Assembly (NCBI GenBank): GCA_023404345.1
Contig: JAEYCB010000035.1
Location: forward strand, 1-13,612
DNA: 13,612 nt
Origin: Bacillota bacterium
Lineage (GTDB): Bacteria > Bacillota > Clostridia > Christensenellales > Aristaeellaceae
Direction: 5' to 3'
Shown here: piece after piece, positions 13,483 to 13,612 of the stretch
How the letters are laid out: each line of letters begins with the position of its first letter
Position numbering within the stretch: position 1 is the first letter of the stretch
Program-made: the position numbers and the translations under genes
The notes under the pieces: model-generated
The model's input: the letters and a program-made list of their open reading frames with translations, nothing else
What the model was told of the DNA's origin: nothing
Databases searched by the model: none

Positions 13483-13486
13483 CCTC

Positions 13487-13515
13487 TTGAGTGGTGTCTC
13501 CCCGCCTGCTATAAT
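13487..13515 (+). promoter_or_regulatory. Promoter of the PcrA/UvrD-type helicase gene
   Basis: -35 TTGAGT (13487-13492), a 17-base spacer, and consensus -10 TATAAT (13510-13515) preceded by TGC (extended -10). Transcription would start near 13522, about 28 bases before the ATG. Confidence 0.85.
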
Positions 13516-13549
13516 AAAGAAAACAGATGTTCTATCAGGAGGCGGTATC

Positions 13550-13612
13550 ATGGAGGATTTGCTGGAGGGGCTGAATGAGGCGCAGCGGGAGGCGGTCACG
13601 GCGACCGAAGGC
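13550..13612 (+). CDS. pcrA: PcrA/UvrD-type DNA helicase, N-terminal fragment (cut by window edge)
   Basis: The first 21 codons read MEDLLEGLNEAQREAVTATEG. 'LNEAQREAV' is the Q-motif that opens superfamily 1A helicases such as PcrA and UvrD, and the following Walker A (normally GPAGSGKT) would lie just past the window edge. AGGAGG (13537-13542) precedes the ATG, and a strong promoter lies just upstream. PcrA is the usual Firmicute member and unwinds DNA in repair and plasmid replication. Rep or AddA-like relatives cannot be excluded from so short a piece. Confidence 0.8.
   Translation, partial: MEDLLEGLNEAQREAVTATEG

Overview
The window looks like chromosomal DNA from a fairly GC-rich Bacillota, probably class Clostridia. 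The reasons are strong GGAGG-type ribosome binding sites, TTG/ATG starts, extended -10 promoters, hairpin-plus-T terminators, and Firmicute-type families (NEW3 plus ABC-2 exporter, OmpR two-component pair, a small protein ending in PVQDADDL, EF-Ts). No species can be assigned from the sequence alone. I see no tRNA, rRNA, CRISPR array or phage genes.

Layout. (1) 1-69, minus strand: the first 23 codons of a probable IS5-type transposase, cut by the window edge. It overlaps the apparent start of the next gene. (2) 42-2837, plus strand: a three-gene ABC-2 export operon (membrane-anchored NEW3 protein, ATPase, permease) ending at a hairpin between convergent genes. (3) 2904-6151, minus strand: a compact operon read in the order flavin reductase-like protein, HAD phosphatase, OmpR-type response regulator, histidine kinase. 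(4) 6166-6213: two back-to-back sigma-70 promoters whose -10 boxes overlap. The minus one serves that operon and the plus one serves a membrane-anchored metallophosphoesterase (6247-7134). (5) 7280-9471, plus strand: an AraC-type regulator and an ATP-dependent 6-phosphofructokinase, each with its own promoter. (6) 9476-9631, minus strand: a 51-residue conserved-looking small protein, then on the plus strand a prenyltransferase/squalene-oxidase-repeat protein. (7) 10624-12532, plus strand: rpsB-tsf with its own promoter, a foldable leader and an internal attenuator-like palindrome. (8) 12538-12776: a stretch with no genes holding five consecutive hairpins, followed by a second, 91%-identical copy of the tsf 3' end and terminator. 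(9) 12834-13612: a second flavin reductase-like gene with its own promoter and terminator, then the promoter and first 21 codons of a PcrA/UvrD-type helicase.

Most of the window is ordinary core-genome content arranged as short transcription units. The parts that are hardest to explain are the duplicated tsf tail with its hairpin cluster, the shared-centre divergent promoter at about 6190, the transposase start at the left edge that seems to supply the N-terminus of the NEW3 gene, and the small 51-residue gene with an inverted repeat just before its ribosome binding site. I found no clearly new multi-gene system.
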